DNA of 57,753 bases from an uncultured Flavobacteriales bacterium (GCA_903945495.1 CAJAVU010000066.1:1-57753), one strand, 5' to 3'. Numbered from the stretch's first letter, positions 8,348 to 18,553 are shown. Notes: generated by a model not told the origin, from the letters alone. Translations and numbers: made by a program.

Positions 8348-10222
8348 TTATTTTCTAACAATTAATTTTTCAGTCGATGTTGATCCATTCACATTGATGT
8401 TCACTAAGTATGCACCGTTACTGATTGAATCAGTATTGATAGCAACATTTTGAACACCATTTACAGAACCTAAATCAGTTGAATAAACAACTTTACCAGA
8501 AAGATCTGTTACAGAAACAGAAACAATTGATTCAGTATTTAATTCAATAGCAACATTTGTTGAAGAAGTTGCTGGATTAGGATAAACTGAAACAGCTGTC
8601 AATCCTTCAATTTCATTTACTGAAGATTGGTCACCCATTTTCAAACGAATTGCGAATGCGTTACCGTTTGAATAAGCTGTTGCAACTCCAAGATCACTTA
8701 ATGTATTGATCATTGACGCGTATGACGGCTGAGCAACAGTTTGATCATCTAAAACGTAAATTGGTGTTGTGCCAGTATTAATAACTTGAACAACAGCGAA
8801 ATATGCTCCAGCAGCTAAAGAAATTGGTTGTGGGAAAGCCACACCAATTTTACCTGCAGAAATTTCAGAAGCACTTAACGTATAATAACCACTTTTTGCT
8901 TCGTTACCGTTTAAGTCATTTACAACGGCAAGACCATCAGCAAAAAATGATGCTGTATCCATAATTGAAATTTGAAGTTCAGCTCCTGCTACTGATGATG
9001 CAGACAAACCAATTTCAAACCCTGAAATTAAATTAGTAACACCTTTTAAGTGATACATTGAAGCCAAATAAGTGTCAACAGGCTCTGAGAAAGATTCTGA
9101 ACCGATCGCACCAGTCACTAATGTTGCAGGTGGATAAACACCAATTCCGTCTTGAGAATACATATTTTCCGTTACAGCAAAGCTTCTTAAACCAATGTTA
9201 TTTGGGAAGTTTGATCCAGACGTTTCTTCAGTTGAAACTGCAGTGTACGTGCCATTGTAAGTACCCAAAGCTAAAGAAGGAGTCTCAACGTTATTGTAAC
9301 CAATTGTATCACCTGAAGCAACTGTTCCTACAGTAAAATTCGAAGAGAAAGAAGAAAAATCAGCAAGTACGCTAACATTTGTTTGAGTATTTACTCCGAA
9401 ATTAACAATACTTCCACCTACTTCATAAGAAGCATCTAATTGGTCAACTGGTGTTCTTCCATATTCAACACCCTCGTTGTTAGTTCCAGAAAAATATACA
9501 CCAATGTTTTCAATATCGTTAAGCGGTTTTTCAATAATGCTAACATCATCAATAGCCCAGTACCATGCCCAAATATCATTATCATCATAATAAAACTGAA
9601 CCAATACTTGTGATTGATTACCTGCGATTGCAGAGATATCAATTGTTGTAATTTCAGGATTACCAGAATTTTGATTTGGTGTTGAATAATCTGTAAAGTT
9701 ACTCATTTCAAATTCTGTCCAAGTAACTCCATTGTCACCACTTACACGTACTCCACGAGTATCTTTATACCATCTAAAGCTGTGTTGATACGTCAACAAA
9801 ACATTTGGATACCCAGTTAAATTTATGGGTGCAACTGTAGTTGCAGTTGTAATGATCTGTGTTCCATCATTATCAGTGGTATTGTTTCCATCTGAATTCA
9901 CCAATAAAAATCCATTTGCTGCAGTAGCTGAAGCAAAAGGAACCAATGCCGCTGGAAGTGTAGTAACAGTTTCACCTAAAGTTGGATCACTAGAGAAATG
10001 CCATTCTTCGTCATTTGTACCAATATTCGCGATTGTCCAATTGGCAGGAGTCGTGAACTCATCACTCCAGATAATAACTTTTTCAACTTGTTGATTCGTT
10101 GGTTTCGCTTTAATTTCTGATTTAACTTCAGAAACGCGTGGTGCATATTCATTGCTAACTCTTTGTGCATTAACTGCTAAGGCTGCAAATGAAAACATAC
10201 CAATAATGTATACTTTTTTCAT
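8348..10222 (-). CDS. Secreted protein with T9SS type A C-terminal sorting domain
   Basis: 624-residue exported protein. A signal peptide (residues 1-19) leads into a jelly-roll-like region around 50-230, with DEFTTPANWTIANIGTNDEEWHF and a later WAWYWAIDDVSI, the pattern of choice-of-anchor-J/cleaved-adhesin-like domains. A middle beta-rich region (about 240-530) is not recognised. The last 75 residues form a type A T9SS signal: VYPNPATSS, a VSVTDLSGKVVY strand, and a final ISNGAYLVNINVNG...KLIVRK. The protein should cross the outer membrane by T9SS and be released or anchored to surface lipopolysaccharide. Substrate unknown; no peptidase or glycosidase motif was seen. Confidence 0.88.
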   Translation of the reverse strand: MKKVYIIGMFSFAALAVNAQRVSNEYAPRVSEVKSEIKAKPTNQQVEKVIIWSDEFTTPANWTIANIGTNDEEWHFSSDPTLGETVTTLPAALVPFASATAANGFLLVNSDGNNTTDNDGTQIITTATTVAPINLTGYPNVLLTYQHSFRWYKDTRGVRVSGDNGVTWTEFEMSNFTDYSTPNQNSGNPEITTIDISAIAGNQSQVLVQFYYDDNDIWAWYWAIDDVSIIEKPLNDIENIGVYFSGTNNEGVEYGRTPVDQLDASYEVGGSIVNFGVNTQTNVSVLADFSSFSSNFTVGTVASGDTIGYNNVETPSLALGTYNGTYTAVSTEETSGSNFPNNIGLRSFAVTENMYSQDGIGVYPPATLVTGAIGSESFSEPVDTYLASMYHLKGVTNLISGFEIGLSASSVAGAELQISIMDTASFFADGLAVVNDLNGNEAKSGYYTLSASEISAGKIGVAFPQPISLAAGAYFAVVQVINTGTTPIYVLDDQTVAQPSYASMINTLSDLGVATAYSNGNAFAIRLKMGDQSSVNEIEGLTAVSVYPNPATSSTNVAIELNTESIVSVSVTDLSGKVVYSTDLGSVNGVQNVAINTDSISNGAYLVNINVNGSTSTEKLIVRK

Positions 10223-10336
10223 TTATATAGTTTTAAATGTCTGGCGTAAAAATAGAACAAGTATTTGAATTAATCAAATTGAAAAAAGTATAAAATTGGA
10301 TTCTTTAAATAAGAGATGCTTTAAGTCCCAAACGAA

Positions 10337-10367
10337 AAAACCCAAACATCAAAGATATTCGGGTTTT
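10337..10367 (-). terminator. Second, distal terminator of the tRNA transcript
   Basis: An imperfect hairpin with arms AAAACCC at 10337-10343 and GGGTTTT at 10361-10367, extended inward by A-T and wobble pairs, is followed by T-rich sequence on the minus strand. It lies 50 bases beyond the first tRNA terminator. Confidence 0.5.
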
Positions 10368-10411
10368 AACCTCTTTTAGAAGGTGGAAGCCAATCTAAAA
10401 GTTTTTTAAAA

Positions 10412-10442
10412 AGAAAAAGCCCCAGTAAAACTGAGGCTTTTA
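10412..10442 (-). terminator. Terminator directly after tRNA-Leu
   Basis: A 12-bp stem (10415-10426 with 10430-10441; one T-G pair on the minus strand) is followed on the minus strand by TTTTTCTTTTT. It begins only two bases after the tRNA-Leu 3' end, so it defines the end of the two-tRNA transcript. Confidence 0.8.
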
Positions 10443-10443
10443 G

Positions 10444-10527
10444 TACTCGGAGCGGGACTTGAACCCGCACGCCCATACAGGCACAGGATTTTAAGTCCGG
10501 CGTGTCTACCAATTCCACCATCCGAGC
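10444..10527 (-). tRNA. tRNA-Leu (anticodon TAA)
   Basis: 84-nt class II tRNA reading UUA. The acceptor stem GCTCGGA pairs with TCCGAGT (first pair G-U); D-arm TGGTGG..GGTAGACAC, anticodon loop CTTAAAA, long variable arm and T-arm GCGGGTTCAAGTCCCGC are all present. The second anticodon-stem pair is a C-U mismatch as written. CCA is not encoded. It is transcribed after tRNA-Gly, 7 bases away. Confidence 0.95.
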
Positions 10528-10534
10528 GGACTTG

Positions 10535-10607
10535 AGCGGGAGACGAGATTCGAACTCGCGACCCCAACCTTGGCAAGGTTGTGCTCTACCAACTGAGCTA
10601 CTCTCGC
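10535..10607 (-). tRNA. tRNA-Gly (anticodon GCC)
   Basis: 73-nt tRNA reading GGC/GGT. D-stem GCTC/GAGC, anticodon stem CAACC/GGTTG with loop TTGCCAA, T-stem GCGAG/CTCGT. The acceptor stem GCGAGAG/CTCCCGC has an A-C mismatch at the fourth pair. CCA is not encoded. It is the first gene of a two-tRNA transcript. Confidence 0.95.
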
Positions 10608-10740
10608 AATTTATTTCAATTTGTGCTTTAATCACACAACCCGTATTCGAAAGCCGTTGCTTTCACTTGTAACGGGCGACAAATGTATAAAGTATTTCTA
10701 AAAATACAATACTCTTTGCAATATTTTTTTTGAAGTTTTT

Positions 10741-13374
10741 TTATCCTCCCGTTAACTTCTTGATTTCGTTGAGTTTCATTAAGGCTTCAACAGGCGTTAA
10801 GGTGTTGATGTCGATGGAAACTAACTCTTCATGAATCTGTTCTAGCACAGGATCGTTTAGTTGGAAGAAACTTAATTGCATATTATCCGAAGCAATCGCT
10901 TCCTTTACTTTTGTTTTCATTTGTTGCTTTCCACCGCCGATGTCATGCGATTTTTCCAATTCCTTCAGCATCATTTCAGCACGCGCTAGCACTTGTGAAG
11001 GCATTCCAGCTAATTTCGCAACGTGAATACCGAAAGAGTGCTCACTCCCACCTTCAACCAATTTTCGCATGAATAAAATCTTATTCCCAATTTCTTTTAC
11101 CGAAACATTAAAGTTCTTGATGCGATCAAACTTCTTCGTCATCTCGTTCAGTTCATGGTAATGTGTTGCAAACAATGTTTTTGCTTTTGCTTTTGGATTT
11201 TCATGCAGATATTCTGCAATCGCCCAAGCAATAGAAATCCCATCGTATGTGCTAGTTCCTCGCCCAATTTCATCCAAAAGAATTAGACTTCTTTCCGACA
11301 AGTTATTCAAAATACTAGCCGTTTCATTCATTTCTACCATGAAGGTTGATTCACCTGAAGAAATATTATCACTTGCTCCTACACGCGTAAACACTTTATC
11401 TACCAATCCTAATTCGGCAGATGCAGCTGGAACAAACGATCCCATTTGCGCCATTAACGAAATCAACGCTGTTTGACGTAAAATCGCACTCTTACCAGAC
11501 ATGTTTGGACCAGTTATCATAATGATTTGTTGCGTATCGTTATCTAAATACACATCATTGGCAATGTACTCCTCGCCTACTTTGAGTTGCTTTTCAATAA
11601 CGGGATGACGACCATCTTTGATTTTTAAACTATATCCATTGTTGATTGTCGGAATAAAATAGTTGTTTTCCGTTGCCACTTTTGCAAAAGAAACCAAGCA
11701 ATCCAATTGTGCAATTAAAAAAGCGTTGTGCTGAATCAATTGAATGTAATCAGCCATTCCAAAAACTAAATCTTGGAACATTTTGGATTCAATTGCATGA
11801 ATCTTCTCCTCTGCTCCTAATATTTTTGTTTCGTATTCCTTCAATTCCTCCGTGATGTATCGCTCTGCATTTACCAAGGTTTGCTTGCGAATCCATTCTG
11901 GAGGCACCTTATCTTTATGCGTATTTCGTACTTCCAAATAATAGCCAAACACATTGTTGAAAGCAACTTTCAAACTTGGAATTCCCGTGCGTTCCGATTC
12001 ACGGTTTTGCATCGCTTCCAAGTAATCTTTACCATTCAACGAAATCGTACGCAAATCGTCTAAATCAGTATTTGCACCTTGACGAATAACAAAACCTTTT
12101 CCAATTTGAACTGCTGGTTCATCAACCAACGTCGCTTCAATCAATTCAATCAATTTTGAACAAGGATTCAACTGATCTGAAACCTTCTTCAACAACGAAC
12201 TCTTTGTTTTTCCAATTAATTCCTTGATTGGATCTATTTGATGCAGTGTACGTTTTAATTGAATCACTTCTTTCGGATTCACTTTTCCTACTGCAACTTT
12301 TGAAATCAAGCGTTCGATATCACCAATTTCTTTTAGGCGCTCACCGACTTCATAGCCCATTTGTTCATCTTCTTTGATAAACTGAACCGCTTGCAAACGT
12401 TCTTTGATGGGTTGTTCATCTTTCAAAGGAAGTACAATCCAACGTTTCATCATACGTCCACCCATTGGCGTGCGTGTGCGATCTAGCACATCTGCTAATG
12501 TTGTTGCGTTTTCATGTGGAGAACTAATCAGCTCAAGATTTCGAACCGTGAATCGATCCAACCAAACATAGCGTTCTTCTTCAATCCTAGCAATGGAAGT
12601 GATATGCCCTAAACGACTGTGTTGGTTTTCGGATAAATAATGTAAAATCGCTCCAGCAGCAATTACGCCTAATCCCAAATTTTCGATTCCAAAACCTTTT
12701 AAAGACTTCGTTTCAAAATGTTTATTGAGTGATTCATTGGCATAATCGGAAGTAAATACCCAATCTTCCAAACGGAACGTGTAGTATTTATCACCAAAAA
12801 GCTCTGTGTATTCCTTTGAACGATTTTTTTGATAAACAATCTCCGTTGGCTCAAAGCCTTGAATTAATTTATCGATGTATTCTTTATTTCCTTGCGCCAC
12901 TAAAAACTCACCAGTAGAAACATCCAAAAAAGAAATTCCATGTTCGTTTTTATCGAAATGAATGGCACACAAAAAGTTGTTTTTATTTTGATCCAATACT
13001 TGATCATTGAACGAAACACCAGGCGTCACCAATTCTGTAACCCCGCGTTTCACAATCGTTTTGGTCATTTTTGGGTCTTCCAACTGGTCACAAATGGCAA
13101 CACGTTGACCTGCACGTACCAATTTTGGTAAATATGTATCGAGTGAATGATGTGGAAATCCAGCCAATTCAATTTCCGAAGGTGAACCAGCTCCACGTTT
13201 CGTTAGAATGATTCCTAAAATCTTAGCGGTTTTAATCGCATCCTCTCCGAACGTTTCGTAAAAATCTCCAACACGAAACAACAACAAAGCTTGCGGATGT
13301 CGCGCCTTGATTTGATTGTATTGCTTCATTAAAGGCGTTTCATTCGCACTTTTATCTTCTTTTTTGGTCGCCAA
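10741..13374 (-). CDS. mutS: DNA mismatch repair protein MutS
   Basis: Recognises mispairs and small loops and recruits MutL. At 877 residues it is full length. The N-terminal mismatch-binding domain carries the [11 protein letters not shown] stretch with the Phe-x-Glu mismatch wedge near residue 37-42; connector, lever and clamp domains follow. The C-terminal ATPase has Walker A GPNMSGKS (about 617-624), the STFMVEMNE signature, Walker [14 protein letters not shown], and ATHYHEL. The C-terminus keeps the tetramer-type tail with LSFFQL. The gene is divergent from the TrmH-family gene, with 86 bases between starts that share an AT-rich palindromic TAAATTTA. Confidence 0.98.
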   Translation of the reverse strand: MATKKEDKSANETPLMKQYNQIKARHPQALLLFRVGDFYETFGEDAIKTAKILGIILTKRGAGSPSEIELAGFPHHSLDTYLPKLVRAGQRVAICDQLEDPKMTKTIVKRGVTELVTPGVSFNDQVLDQNKNNFLCAIHFDKNEHGISFLDVSTGEFLVAQGNKEYIDKLIQGFEPTEIVYQKNRSKEYTELFGDKYYTFRLEDWVFTSDYANESLNKHFETKSLKGFGIENLGLGVIAAGAILHYLSENQHSRLGHITSIARIEEERYVWLDRFTVRNLELISSPHENATTLADVLDRTRTPMGGRMMKRWIVLPLKDEQPIKERLQAVQFIKEDEQMGYEVGERLKEIGDIERLISKVAVGKVNPKEVIQLKRTLHQIDPIKELIGKTKSSLLKKVSDQLNPCSKLIELIEATLVDEPAVQIGKGFVIRQGANTDLDDLRTISLNGKDYLEAMQNRESERTGIPSLKVAFNNVFGYYLEVRNTHKDKVPPEWIRKQTLVNAERYITEELKEYETKILGAEEKIHAIESKMFQDLVFGMADYIQLIQHNAFLIAQLDCLVSFAKVATENNYFIPTINNGYSLKIKDGRHPVIEKQLKVGEEYIANDVYLDNDTQQIIMITGPNMSGKSAILRQTALISLMAQMGSFVPAASAELGLVDKVFTRVGASDNISSGESTFMVEMNETASILNNLSERSLILLDEIGRGTSTYDGISIAWAIAEYLHENPKAKAKTLFATHYHELNEMTKKFDRIKNFNVSVKEIGNKILFMRKLVEGGSEHSFGIHVAKLAGMPSQVLARAEMMLKELEKSHDIGGGKQQMKTKVKEAIASDNMQLSFFQLNDPVLEQIHEELVSIDINTLTPVEALMKLNEIKKLTGG

Positions 13375-13460
13375 TTGGAATGATTTTGTGATTTTTGTCT
13401 TGTAAATTTAGAATCAACAAGCGAGTAGACAAAACTTATTTGCGGTATATTTTCAACAAA

Positions 13461-13991
13461 ATGAACAAAAAACTAAAATTGTGGGAGCTTGAGCGTGTTT
13501 CGGAGGAAGAATTCAAGCAACAAAAGAAATTTCCGATTATCGTGATACTCAATGATATTCGCAGTCTCAACAATATTGGTTCATTTTTCAGAACATCAGA
13601 TGCCTTCAATGTTGAAAAGATTTATTTGTGTGGAATTACAGCTAACCCACCACATCGCGATATTCAAAAGACGGCATTAGGAGCAACAGAAACTGTGGAA
13701 TGGGAATACCGACAATCAATTATCGATTTGGTTCTTGAATTAAAGGAACAAGGTGTTACTGTTTGTAGTATTGAACAAGCAGAAAAAACGACCTTTCTTC
13801 AAAATGTAGCAGATCTTCCAGAAGAAAAGTTTGCCTTAGTTTTTGGGAATGAAGTGAATGGCGTTGATCAAAATGTGATTGATGCTTCAAACTACATTGT
13901 TGAAATCCCACAGTTTGGAACGAAACACAGTTTAAACGTTTCTGTTTGTGCCGGAGTCGTTCTTTGGGAGTTTTCCAAAAAATATTTTTAA
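13461..13991 (+). CDS. SpoU/TrmH-family RNA 2'-O-methyltransferase
   Basis: 176-residue SPOUT methyltransferase acting on tRNA or rRNA ribose. The three knot motifs are visible: ILNDIRSLNNIGSFFRTSDAF (motif 1, N and R), FALVFGNEVNGVD (motif 2), and VEIPQFGTKHSLNVSVCAGVVLWEF (motif 3). It lacks the N-terminal substrate-binding domain of RlmB, so it is a minimal form. I use the ATG at 13461, because the upstream 22 residues of the longer frame lack family-like sequence and overlap the promoter region. Confidence 0.9.
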   Translation: MNKKLKLWELERVSEEEFKQQKKFPIIVILNDIRSLNNIGSFFRTSDAFNVEKIYLCGITANPPHRDIQKTALGATETVEWEYRQSIIDLVLELKEQGVTVCSIEQAEKTTFLQNVADLPEEKFALVFGNEVNGVDQNVIDASNYIVEIPQFGTKHSLNVSVCAGVVLWEFSKKYF

Positions 13992-14066
13992 CTACCGCTT
14001 ACACCAAAGATGTAGTTTGTATTCTTTTTTTCATTATTTTCACTTTCAAGCTTAAACTCTCTCCAC

Positions 14067-15317
14067 GTGCTCGAAAGAAAATCTACGTCTTTTTTACAAC
14101 GTGCTATCTCCATTGGGGTAGATGATTCTCTTTCTTCAGAATTTAATAATCGCTTACGTGTTTTAAACATTTTCATTTGGACGTGCATACTTTTTTGCAC
14201 GCCCTATTATTTGACAATGTTTTATTTAGATAACAATAGTTCGGCCATCCTTTTTTGTGTCTTACAAATGTTCTTCTCTATTTCCTTGCTATGTAATAAA
14301 CATCATTATTATAAATTCGGAAAATTCCTTACATTAATATCAACAAATTACTCTGTTTTAGCATTAAATTTCATATATGGTCACAATTCAGGATTCTTTT
14401 TATACTACTTCACCTCACCATTAATAATTTATTCTTTTTTCCACTTTTACCAGTTTCGTCAAACTATTTTAGGCATTCTGCTTTATTTAAGTTCATACAG
14501 CATAATTGAGATTGCCAATTACAAAAATGTTCAGCCAATAATTGAAGTTTCATCAGAAACAATCAGTAGCATGTACTACCTAAATGTGATTATGGCATTT
14601 GCTTTCTTAATTGTTCTAACGAGTAGTTTCTCAAAGTTTCAAAATGACATTGCAAAAGAGGTTCAAACAAAAAATACTGAATTAGAAAAAAATCAAAAAG
14701 AATTGGAAAAGCTGTTGAATGAAAAAAACACCTTATTGTCAGAAACGCATCATCGTGTCAAAAATAATTTGGCCGTTATTTCTGGTCTTTTCGATTTACA
14801 ATTGATGTATGATAAAGATCCACGATTAAAGGAGCTTCTTACGAATTCTAAAAATCGTATCAAATCAATGAGTTTAATCCATGAGTCTTTGTATCACCAA
14901 TCCAATGTCTCCAAAATAAACTTAAGAACGTATATAAAAGATTTAGTCAATGAAATTGCAAAAACACAAAGCTCAAAAGCTCTCGTCAACTTTCATTTTG
15001 ATTTAGAAGAAGTCCACCTAGATCTTTCCCAATCCATACCTTGCGGTTTAATTATTAACGAAGTGATTGGGAATTGCTACAAACATGCATTCAAAAATCT
15101 CGCGTCCCCTGCGATTAGTATAACACTCAAAAAAAATGAGAAAATAACATTAACTTTAAAAGACAATGGTTCCGGAATCGATTTGGCTAATTCTGAAGAT
15201 ATTAACTCTCTCGGAATGACCTTGATAGACGCTTTTACACGGCAACTTGAAGGTGAATTTTCTTATAGGACAGAAGATGGAACCGAATTTTCACTTATCT
15301 TCGATTGTACAACCTAA
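14067..15317 (+). CDS. Membrane sensor histidine kinase (HisKA_2 type)
   Basis: 416-residue two-component sensor. About six transmembrane helices fill residues 25-195 with hardly any periplasmic domain, so it probably senses membrane or intramembrane cues. A short coiled-coil (about 197-225) leads to the phosphoacceptor ETHHRVKNNLAVISGLFDLQ (His229 the likely site), the HisKA_2 form. A HATPase domain follows with INEVIGNCYKHAFKN and LKDNGSGIDL. The start is a GTG at 14067. The response regulator gene begins two bases after its stop, so the two form a pair. Signal unknown. Confidence 0.88.
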   Translation: MLERKSTSFLQRAISIGVDDSLSSEFNNRLRVLNIFIWTCILFCTPYYLTMFYLDNNSSAILFCVLQMFFSISLLCNKHHYYKFGKFLTLISTNYSVLALNFIYGHNSGFFLYYFTSPLIIYSFFHFYQFRQTILGILLYLSSYSIIEIANYKNVQPIIEVSSETISSMYYLNVIMAFAFLIVLTSSFSKFQNDIAKEVQTKNTELEKNQKELEKLLNEKNTLLSETHHRVKNNLAVISGLFDLQLMYDKDPRLKELLTNSKNRIKSMSLIHESLYHQSNVSKINLRTYIKDLVNEIAKTQSSKALVNFHFDLEEVHLDLSQSIPCGLIINEVIGNCYKHAFKNLASPAISITLKKNEKITLTLKDNGSGIDLANSEDINSLGMTLIDAFTRQLEGEFSYRTEDGTEFSLIFDCTT

Positions 15318-15319
15318 AT

Positions 15320-15679
15320 ATGATGAAGCCAAAAATTGCCCTAGTTGAAGATGATTATTTACTTGTATTAGTGATGTCGAAATTTCTCACTAATGAGGGA
15401 TACGATTGTTATTCATTCTCAAATGCCAATGATTTTTTTAAGCATCTAGAATATGGAAATGATTTTAAAGCAGTTGTTCTTGATATCAAATTGAAAGGAA
15501 ATATGGATGGCGTTGAACTCTATAAAATTTTCTCCAAAAAACATTCAACACCTGTAATTTTTGCAACAGGAAACAGTGATGTTACTGAACTTACTACGTT
15601 TGATAAAAAACAAGTGAAAGGAATCCTCATCAAGCCAATTCATTTGGAAGAATTAACTGATCTTATACAGCAACTTTAG
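15320..15679 (+). CDS. Single-domain response regulator
   Basis: 119-residue receiver domain without an output domain. It shows the acidic pocket VEDDY at the N-terminus, phosphoacceptor Asp55 in VVLDIKLKGN, the T/S position in IFATGNSD, and Lys in LIKPIH near 106. The start ATG at 15320 (or the next ATG) is two bases after the kinase stop. As a CheY-like protein it must signal through a partner, possibly a transcription factor or another kinase elsewhere. Confidence 0.9.
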   Translation: MMKPKIALVEDDYLLVLVMSKFLTNEGYDCYSFSNANDFFKHLEYGNDFKAVVLDIKLKGNMDGVELYKIFSKKHSTPVIFATGNSDVTELTTFDKKQVKGILIKPIHLEELTDLIQQL

Positions 15680-15758
15680 TTAAACAAAAGAACAATTCAA
15701 AACTTTCTTTGTTAGGGAACTATTCGCTAACTTTACAGCGTTTTTACAAATTCACAAA

Positions 15759-16769
15759 ATGATTCAAACAGATATAATCATCATTGGAGCTGGTCCTGTA
15801 GGACTTTTTACCGTTTTCGAAGCTGGGCTTTTAAAATTGCGTTGTCATTTAATTGATTCATTACCACAACCTGGTGGACAATGTTCGGAAATTTATCCAA
15901 AAAAACCAATTTACGATATCCCAGGATTCCCGAGTGTTTTAGCTGGTGATTTAATTGACAATTTGATGGAACAAGCGGCTCCTTTCAAACCTGGTTTTAC
16001 ACTTGGTGAAGCAGCAATGACAATTGACAAAACGGATGATGATAAGTTTATCGTAACAACAGTAAAAGGTACGAAACACGAAGCACCAATTGTAATGATT
16101 GCAGGTGGATTAGGTGTTTTTGAACCAAGAAAACCACCTATTGACAACATTGATAGCTATGAAGACAAAGGTGTTGAGTACATCATTAAAGATCCTGAAT
16201 TTTACCGTGGAAAACGCGTGGTGATTGCTGGAGGTGGTGATTCTGCTTTGGATTGGTCAATTTTCTTGGCAGAAAAAAACATCGCAAAAGAAGTCGTTTT
16301 GGTTCATAGAAGTAGTTCTTTCCGAGGCCACTTAGATTCAGTTCAAAAAGTAATTGACATGGCAGGTGATGGACGAATCACCTTAGTGACGGAGGCTGAA
16401 GTAACTGGAATTACTGGAGACGGAAAAGTTGACGGTGTGGTAATTACGCATCAAAAAGATGGTGAATTTGTGCGTGAGACGGATCATTTCATCCCATTAT
16501 TTGGATTAAAACCAAGTTTAGGACCAATTGCGGATTGGGGATTGGAAATAGACAAGAATGCGATTAAAGTTGATACCTTAGATTACTCAACAAACATCCC
16601 TGGGATTTATGCTATTGGAGATGTAAACACGTATGAAAACAAGTTGAAATTAATTTTATGTGGATTCCATGAAGGAACGTTGGCTGTTCAATCAGCATTC
16701 GCTCGAATTTATCCAGATAAAAAGAACATTTTGAAATATACAACAGTGAACGGCGTTAATGGATTCTAA
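15759..16769 (+). CDS. Ferredoxin/flavodoxin-NADP+ reductase, thioredoxin-reductase-like
   Basis: 336-residue FAD and NADPH-binding oxidoreductase. The FAD site IIGAGPVGLFTVFEAG is at residues 7-22, PGGQCSEIYPKKPIYDIPGFP near 40-60, the NADPH-binding GGGDSAL near 160, and the second FAD motif YAIGDVNTY near 285. The CxxC redox pair of true thioredoxin reductases is absent, which fits the TrxR-like FNR class (YumC-like) that passes electrons from NADPH to ferredoxin or flavodoxin. A rhodanese gene follows 42 bases later and a kinase after that. Confidence 0.9.
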   Translation: MIQTDIIIIGAGPVGLFTVFEAGLLKLRCHLIDSLPQPGGQCSEIYPKKPIYDIPGFPSVLAGDLIDNLMEQAAPFKPGFTLGEAAMTIDKTDDDKFIVTTVKGTKHEAPIVMIAGGLGVFEPRKPPIDNIDSYEDKGVEYIIKDPEFYRGKRVVIAGGGDSALDWSIFLAEKNIAKEVVLVHRSSSFRGHLDSVQKVIDMAGDGRITLVTEAEVTGITGDGKVDGVVITHQKDGEFVRETDHFIPLFGLKPSLGPIADWGLEIDKNAIKVDTLDYSTNIPGIYAIGDVNTYENKLKLILCGFHEGTLAVQSAFARIYPDKKNILKYTTVNGVNGF

Positions 16770-16811
16770 TTTTAGTGATTTAATTAGCGAACTATAAATA
16801 ACTTTTAGAAA

Positions 16812-17129
16812 ATGAAGTCTGTATCAGTACACGATTTAAAAAACATGTTGGATCAGCACGAAGATTTTCAATTAATCGACGTGCGTGAACCTTATGAAAA
16901 TGAAATTTGCACCTTGAATGGTGAATTGATTCCATTAGCTGAGGTTCCGAATCATGTAGATGAAATTAGAAAAGATAAAAAAGTAATCGTTCATTGTCGA
17001 TCAGGAAAACGTAGCGGAAACGCAATCGAGTTCTTAGAACATTCATACGGATTTACGAACCTTTACAACCTTGAAGGAGGAATTTTAGCTTGGGCAGCAG
17101 AAATTGACCCTACGATGGAATCGTACTAA
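16812..17129 (+). CDS. Single-domain rhodanese-like protein
   Basis: 105-residue rhodanese domain with active-site loop HCRSGKRS (catalytic Cys62), preceded by LIDVREPYENEIC. It can carry persulfide sulfur; physiological acceptor unknown. It lies between the FNR-type gene and a histidine kinase gene that starts one base after its stop, so the three are probably one transcript. The order suggests a redox or sulfur-related unit, but this is inference. Confidence 0.92.
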   Translation: MKSVSVHDLKNMLDQHEDFQLIDVREPYENEICTLNGELIPLAEVPNHVDEIRKDKKVIVHCRSGKRSGNAIEFLEHSYGFTNLYNLEGGILAWAAEIDPTMESY

Positions 17130-17130
17130 A

Positions 17131-18477
17131 ATGCTGAAAGGCAAAGGAATAAATGCAGTTGTATTGTTAGGGATTTTGTCTCTTGCAAGCATTCTGATTG
17201 TTCAAATGGTTTGGATGCGAAAAACCATCGCAATTCAACAAACCAATATTGCCATTCAAGAGAAAGAAGACAGTTTAAATCTGAAAGAATTTTCGGAAAG
17301 TGCACATATCGCACTTAGGAATGTTTTAGAAGAAATCACCACATTAAAAGCTGACAGTTCGGACTTATACGGTGCCGTAAAACAAATTCGCACCAATTAT
17401 TTCACAGTAGATATCAATGAGGAGCTGCACCCTTTTTATTTGGAAACACTTTTAAAACGAGAATTCTACGATCAAAATATTCATCAAGATTTTCAATACG
17501 GTATTTACGATTGCTTCAGTGATTCTATTGTTTTTGGGAACCTCATCCGTTTTACTAAAGACTCTTTATACGCGCCTGCCTCAGACACGATGGCTGGTAT
17601 AACGTCACCAAAACTAAGCTGGAAAAAAGATGGTCATTATTTCACCGTGATTTTTCCTAATGTTAAGGCAAAAAGCATAAATCCAAATTCTGACACCATT
17701 TCTCCATGGATTTATGTTTCAATCATTGTGATTTTAGTATTGGTGTTTTTTGGCTACACCATCAATATTATTTTTCGCCAAAAACGATTGTCAGAAGTAA
17801 AAACTGACTTCATCAATAACATGACGCACGAATTGAAAACACCCATTTCAACAATTGGACTTTCAAGTGAAATGTTGATGCGAAGTGATTTTGCCAATGA
17901 TCCAGAGAAGCTTCAACGATATGCCAGCATCATCTACAAAGAAAATAAACGTCTTGAAAATCAAGTAGAACGAGTTTTAAATGTTGCTAAATTGGATCAA
18001 GAAGAATTGGTACTTTCCTCAGATACAATGGACATTCATGAATTGCTTGAAGAAGCGAAAGACAATTTCATGTTTAATCAACTTGAACAAGGTGGATCAA
18101 TTACATTACTCCTTGAAGCGAATCCTCATGTAATAATTGCCGACCCAGTTCACATTACAAATGTGGTTTACAATCTGTTAGACAATGCTATTAAATATTG
18201 TGCTATCACTCCAGAAATTACTATTCAAACCCGAAGCTTAAAAAATGGTATTCAATTGGAATTCACAGACAACGGCATTGGAATTAAACGTGAAGATGTA
18301 AAAATGATTTTCGATAAATTTTACCGCGTTCCAACAGGAAATTTACACGATGTCAAAGGTTTTGGTTTAGGGCTTTTCTATGTCAAGCTCATTATCGATG
18401 AGCATAAAGGAAAAATCGATGTTAAAAGTACACCTGGAAAAGGCACAACCTTCACGATTTGGCTGCCTTTGAAATAA
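17131..18477 (+). CDS. Sensor histidine kinase (HisKA, two transmembrane helices)
   Basis: 448-residue classical kinase: first membrane helix about residues 8-28, periplasmic domain about 30-190 of unknown fold, second helix about 195-215, HisKA with NNMTHELKTPISTIGLSSEM (His233), then HATPase with VVYNLLDNAIKYC, FTDNGIGI and GFGLGLFYVK. The ATG at 17131 is chosen because it directly follows the rhodanese stop and opens with a signal-anchor sequence. No response regulator is adjacent; in Bacteroidota such kinases usually have one next to them, so here it is an orphan or its partner is distant. Confidence 0.9.
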   Translation: MLKGKGINAVVLLGILSLASILIVQMVWMRKTIAIQQTNIAIQEKEDSLNLKEFSESAHIALRNVLEEITTLKADSSDLYGAVKQIRTNYFTVDINEELHPFYLETLLKREFYDQNIHQDFQYGIYDCFSDSIVFGNLIRFTKDSLYAPASDTMAGITSPKLSWKKDGHYFTVIFPNVKAKSINPNSDTISPWIYVSIIVILVLVFFGYTINIIFRQKRLSEVKTDFINNMTHELKTPISTIGLSSEMLMRSDFANDPEKLQRYASIIYKENKRLENQVERVLNVAKLDQEELVLSSDTMDIHELLEEAKDNFMFNQLEQGGSITLLLEANPHVIIADPVHITNVVYNLLDNAIKYCAITPEITIQTRSLKNGIQLEFTDNGIGIKREDVKMIFDKFYRVPTGNLHDVKGFGLGLFYVKLIIDEHKGKIDVKSTPGKGTTFTIWLPLK

Positions 18478-18535
18478 ATCACAAAAAGATTAACCATCTA
18501 ACATTTATTCGTCAAATTCACTAGTAAACAGATTT

Positions 18536-18553
18536 TGAGGGGTCAGCCCCTCA
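18536..18553. other. Hairpin without a clear T-run
   Basis: A perfect 7-bp stem (TGAGGGG at 18536-18542, CCCCTCA at 18547-18553) closes a TCAG loop in the gap between the kinase and the glycine-rich gene. Without a following T-run it is not a classic terminator; it may stabilise the 3' end or act in the leader of the next gene. Confidence 0.5.
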
